Part shown: positions 7,566 through 9,209 of the stretch, one piece after another
How the letters are laid out: each line of letters opens with the position of its first letter
Position numbering within the stretch: position 1 is the stretch's first letter
Source of the DNA: Clostridia bacterium
GTDB lineage: Bacteria > Bacillota > Clostridia > Oscillospirales > CAG-272
Reading direction: 5' to 3'
Length of the DNA: 9,209 nucleotides
NCBI GenBank assembly: GCA_017518025.1
Contig: JAFWWR010000208.1
Coordinates: 1-9,209, forward strand
The notes under the pieces: model-generated
What the model was told of the DNA's origin: nothing
Databases searched by the model: none
What the model saw: the letters and a program-made list of their open reading frames with translations, nothing else
Position numbers and translations under genes: made by a program

Positions 7566-8588
7566 ATGAAAAAAATCTCTGCAATTCTGATTCTTCTGGC
7601 GCTGACGCTGTCGCTGCTGTCCTGCTCGGTGCGCGATCGGGGGCCGTCGCCCTCGGGCGCGGGGATCCCCATGGGCGGGGACACCGCGAACACGGGCGAG
7701 GCGCCGGGAACCGGCAGCGCCGTTCCCGCAACGGAGCCGACGCCGTCGGAACCGTCCGGATGGGCGGCGGTATCCGGCTCCGCCGCCGGCGGGGACCTGA
7801 CCTACACCCGGCCCGACGGGACGAAGATCACCGATTTTTCGTTCCTTGACGACAAGAGCCGGGACTTCCTCCCGGACGCGGGGGATCCCGACAACGGATC
7901 CTGGTACTGCGGAAAAACGGACCGCGATCCCGAAACGGACGCGGTGACCGTGGTGTTCGACCGGTCGCCGGAGACGCTGGCTCTGCTGGCGAAATACGGC
8001 GTGATCTACCGGGGCGACGAGAGCCGCAAGGTGTGTTAATTCACCTTCGACTGCGGCTACGAGAACGGCTACACCGGGGCGATACTTGACGTGCTGAAGG
8101 AAAAGGACGTAAAGGGCACGTTCTTCCTGAACGGCGCGTATATCGAATCCTCGCCGGATCTGGTAAAGAGGATGGTGGACGAGGGTCACGTGGTGGGCAA
8201 CCACGGAAGAAATCACGAGAATATGTCCCGGGTGGACGCGGAGACCTTCCTGAGCGAGGTGGAGTCCAACAACGACCTGCTGAAAGCGAGCGTCCCCGGC
8301 GCGAAGTACATGAGCTGCTACCGGCCGCCCTACGGCACGGTGACAGAGTGGGACATGGCGCTGGCGCAGGAAATGGGACTCAGGACGGTGCTGTATTCGT
8401 GGACGTACTACGACTATGACCCGGACGAGCAGGCGGCCCCCGCGGACGCGCTGTCCCAGGCGGAGCGCGGTCTCCACGACGGATGCGTCTATATGTTTCA
8501 CACCGTGGGATCGACCAACGCCGCCATCATCGGCGATCTGATCGACTTCATCAGAGCCGAGGGATACACGATCGAGCTTATCGGATGA
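7566..8588 (+). pseudogene. Second PdaA-like deacetylase lipoprotein, interrupted by in-frame TAA
   Basis: A tandem paralogue of the preceding gene. It would be a 340-codon reading frame but for a TAA at 8037-8039 (codon 158). The first part has a lipoprotein signal peptide with lipobox LLSC (Cys20), a Pro/Ser/Gly-rich linker and the shared W-Y-x-G-K-T block. The stop stands exactly where the upstream paralogue has Tyr in VCYLTFDCGY; here the frame reads VC-stop-FTFDCGY. Beyond it the same frame stays open to 8588 with every motif intact: TFDCGYENG at about 160-168, HGRNH (H213, H217), YRPPYG (R253) and MFHTVG (H312). As written, the product is a secreted linker of 157 residues with no catalytic domain. 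Restart at the Met codon at 8091 would omit motif 1. There is no frameshift, so one base (TAC or TAT to TAA) explains it. It is a recent nonsense mutation or a sequence error. The start is supported by AAAGGA at 7550-7555, overlapping the previous stop. Confidence 0.85.
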
Positions 8589-8610
8589 TCCGTTGAGCAA
8601 TATAAATGAT

Positions 8611-8627
8611 CCGCGGCCGCGCCGCGG
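8611..8627 (+). promoter_or_regulatory. GC-rich hairpin just upstream of the small-protein ribosome binding site
   Basis: CCGCGGC at 8611-8617 pairs perfectly with GCCGCGG at 8621-8627 over a CGC loop. It ends 6 nt before the AAGGAGG at 8634. No T-run follows, so it is unlikely to terminate the deacetylase transcript. It could be a processing or stability element separating the small gene from the operon, or a translational control element. The role is inference. Confidence 0.5.
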
Positions 8628-8633
8628 GATAAT

Positions 8634-8640
8634 AAGGAGG
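8634..8640 (+). promoter_or_regulatory. Near-perfect Shine-Dalgarno for the 72-residue protein
   Basis: AAGGAGG, 7 nt before the ATG at 8648, is the strongest ribosome binding site in the window. It fixes the start of the small gene and suggests high translation. Confidence 0.9.
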
Positions 8641-8647
8641 ATATATC

Positions 8648-8866
8648 ATGGATTTCAAGGCTGAAATTGAAAAGGCAGTCGCGGCGATAACCGGCGACAA
8701 GGCAAAGGTTAAGGCGTTCAAAAAGGACCCGGTCTCCGTGGTCAAGAGTATCGTGGGCAACGACGCGGCGAGGGAACTGATCGACAAGATCATCGAGGCG
8801 GTCAAAACAAAACTCGGCGCCGGCGGATTCCTTAACAAGATCAAGGGACTGTTCAAGAAGAAATAA
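8648..8866 (+). CDS. Small basic protein of unknown function (72 aa)
   Basis: I do not recognise this as a named family. It has 17 Lys/Arg against 9 Asp/Glu, giving a net charge near +8. It has no signal peptide and no Cys, Trp or Tyr. Residues 3-55 look like two or three amphipathic helices with an F-K-K-D-P turn (24-28) between them. A flexible LGAGG segment (56-60) is followed by a short cationic amphipathic tail, FLNKIKGLFKKK. The F-x-x-DP pattern loosely recalls leader-type small proteins of the Nif11/NHLP kind, and similar DP-V small proteins seem common in Clostridia, but this is an impression, not a match. The gene is well supported by the strong Shine-Dalgarno and by a perfect terminator 7 bp after its stop. 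It could be transcribed alone or as the tail of the lipoprotein operon. Possible roles are a DNA- or membrane-associated protein or a peptide precursor. Confidence 0.8.
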   Translation: MDFKAEIEKAVAAITGDKAKVKAFKKDPVSVVKSIVGNDAARELIDKIIEAVKTKLGAGGFLNKIKGLFKKK

Positions 8867-8873
8867 TAGGATG

Positions 8874-8909
8874 AAAAACGGACGCGAAACATTTCGCGTC
8901 CGTTTTTTT
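8874..8909 (+). terminator. Rho-independent terminator
   Basis: A perfect inverted repeat pairs 8874-8889 with 8892-8907. The GC core is ACGGACGCGAAA against TTTCGCGTCCGT, and the stem is followed by a T-run at 8903-8909. It lies just after the small-protein stop and probably ends the transcript for that gene and perhaps the whole operon. The A-run on the left arm would also allow some function in the opposite direction. Confidence 0.93.
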
Positions 8910-8918
8910 CTGTTAAAC

Positions 8919-9067
8919 TGCGCGGAGCGCAATATAAGAACCTGCCCTATGGGCAGAACCTTGTTATTCGCTTCACTCATAATAACTCGGCGCAAGCCGA
9001 ATATAACTGCACCGCAATATAACTCGCCGCAGGCGAATATAACTGAAAGAGCACGCCAACGGCGTGC
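8919..9067. repeat. Array of short hairpins joined by ATATAACT linkers
   Basis: A non-coding array of small perfect palindromes: TGCGC/GCGCA (8919-8931), CTGCCC/GGGCAG (8942-8956), GTTATT/AATAAC (8963-8986), TCGGC/GCCGA with a GCAA loop (8987-9000), TGC/GCA (9008-9016), TCGCC/GGCGA (9024-9036) and GCACGCC/GGCGTGC (9051-9067). The linker ATATAACT occurs exactly at 9001-9008, 9017-9024 and 9037-9044, with degenerate forms at 8932 and 8979. The arms differ between units while the linker is kept. This looks like an intergenic palindromic repeat element, not a gene or a CRISPR. An open frame from 8871 crosses it but begins inside the terminator and has no protein character. Confidence 0.75.
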
Positions 9068-9124
9068 GGTTTACTACGGAGAGGCCGTGCAAACGGGCTC
9101 GGGCACTTCTCCCCCGTACCCCCA

Positions 9125-9170
9125 CAAACAGGCGTTTGTCCCGGGTAAACGCTCAAATACTTCCTGTTTG
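9125..9170. repeat. Nested inverted repeat
   Basis: CAAACAGG at 9125-9132 pairs with CCTGTTTG at 9163-9170. Inside it, GCGTTT (9132-9137) pairs with AAACGC (9147-9152). Just upstream, TACGG (9075-9079) can pair with CCGTA (9114-9118) with imperfect extension. Together these could form a branched structure in DNA or RNA. I see no gene in 9068-9209. Confidence 0.55.
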
Positions 9171-9204
9171 CCCGAAAAATGTGTTATTGAACACATTTTT
9201 CGGG
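9171..9204. repeat. Perfect 15-bp inverted repeat
   Basis: 9171-9185 (CCCGAAAAATGTGTT) is the exact reverse complement of 9190-9204, with a 4-nt ATTG loop. It directly abuts the nested repeat to its left. There is no T-run after the stem within the five remaining bases, so it is not a standard + strand terminator. It may be a bidirectional terminator for a gene beyond the window or the end of a mobile or repeat element. Confidence 0.7.
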
Positions 9205-9209
9205 AATAA

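Noticed and set aside
8037..8039. Genetic code reassignment of TAA
   Set aside because: TAA ends alr, the first deacetylase and the small gene at sensible places, so it is a normal stop here.
7545..8600. 351-codon open frame on the minus strand across the second deacetylase
   Set aside because: Antisense shadow of a motif-bearing + strand frame; no start signal or recognisable protein features.
8601..8606. TATAAA as a -10 element for the small protein
   Set aside because: The hexamer at the right distance (8578-8583, TTATCG) is a poor -35, so a promoter here cannot be supported, though it is not excluded.
8919..9067. CRISPR array
   Set aside because: Repeated units are only 8-base linkers with short variable hairpins. 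There are no 25-40 bp direct repeats, no uniform spacers and no cas genes.
8871..9209. 112-codon + strand frame at the right end
   Set aside because: Its ATG is within the terminator region and it runs through the hairpin array; composition is not protein-like.

Overview
The window looks like a chromosomal stretch from a GC-rich member of the Firmicutes, class Clostridia. It is probably an uncultured, gut-type lineage. The evidence is an AddAB-type (not RecBCD) helicase-nuclease, three short-spaced lipoprotein genes with Firmicutes-style lipobox signal peptides, PdaA-type polysaccharide deacetylases, and strong AGGAGG-like ribosome binding sites. All genes lie on the + strand. No phage, transposase, tRNA, rRNA or CRISPR was seen.

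Layout. (a) 1-4739 is a tight run of three genes: the 3' three-quarters of addA (DNA repair; the 5' end lies outside the window), an SDR reductase closest to the YmfI / EF-P 5-aminopentanone reductase type, and alanine racemase (alr). The last two overlap by ATGA. (b) 4740-4861 holds a good sigma-A-type promoter (TTGACT, 17 bp, TAAAAT) and a short leader hairpin. (c) 4862-8588 is a putative exported-protein operon: a PpiC/PrsA-like foldase lipoprotein, a PdaA-like polysaccharide deacetylase lipoprotein, and a tandem paralogue of that deacetylase interrupted by one in-frame TAA just before its first catalytic motif. (d) 8589-8909 is a 72-residue, very basic protein with a near-perfect Shine-Dalgarno, a GC-rich hairpin just upstream of it and a textbook intrinsic terminator downstream. 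(e) 8910-9209 is non-coding. It contains a run of short hairpins joined by an ATATAACT linker, then larger palindromes ending in a perfect 15-bp inverted repeat.

How the genes may work together: alr makes D-alanine for peptidoglycan, the deacetylases probably modify cell-wall glycan outside the membrane, and the foldase may help exported proteins fold. The region therefore leans towards cell-envelope work, with addA and the SDR as unrelated upstream neighbours.

No clearly new multi-gene system is visible. The points most worth a second look are the interrupted deacetylase paralogue, the small cationic protein with a Gly-Gly site before an amphipathic tail, and the hairpin array at the right end.
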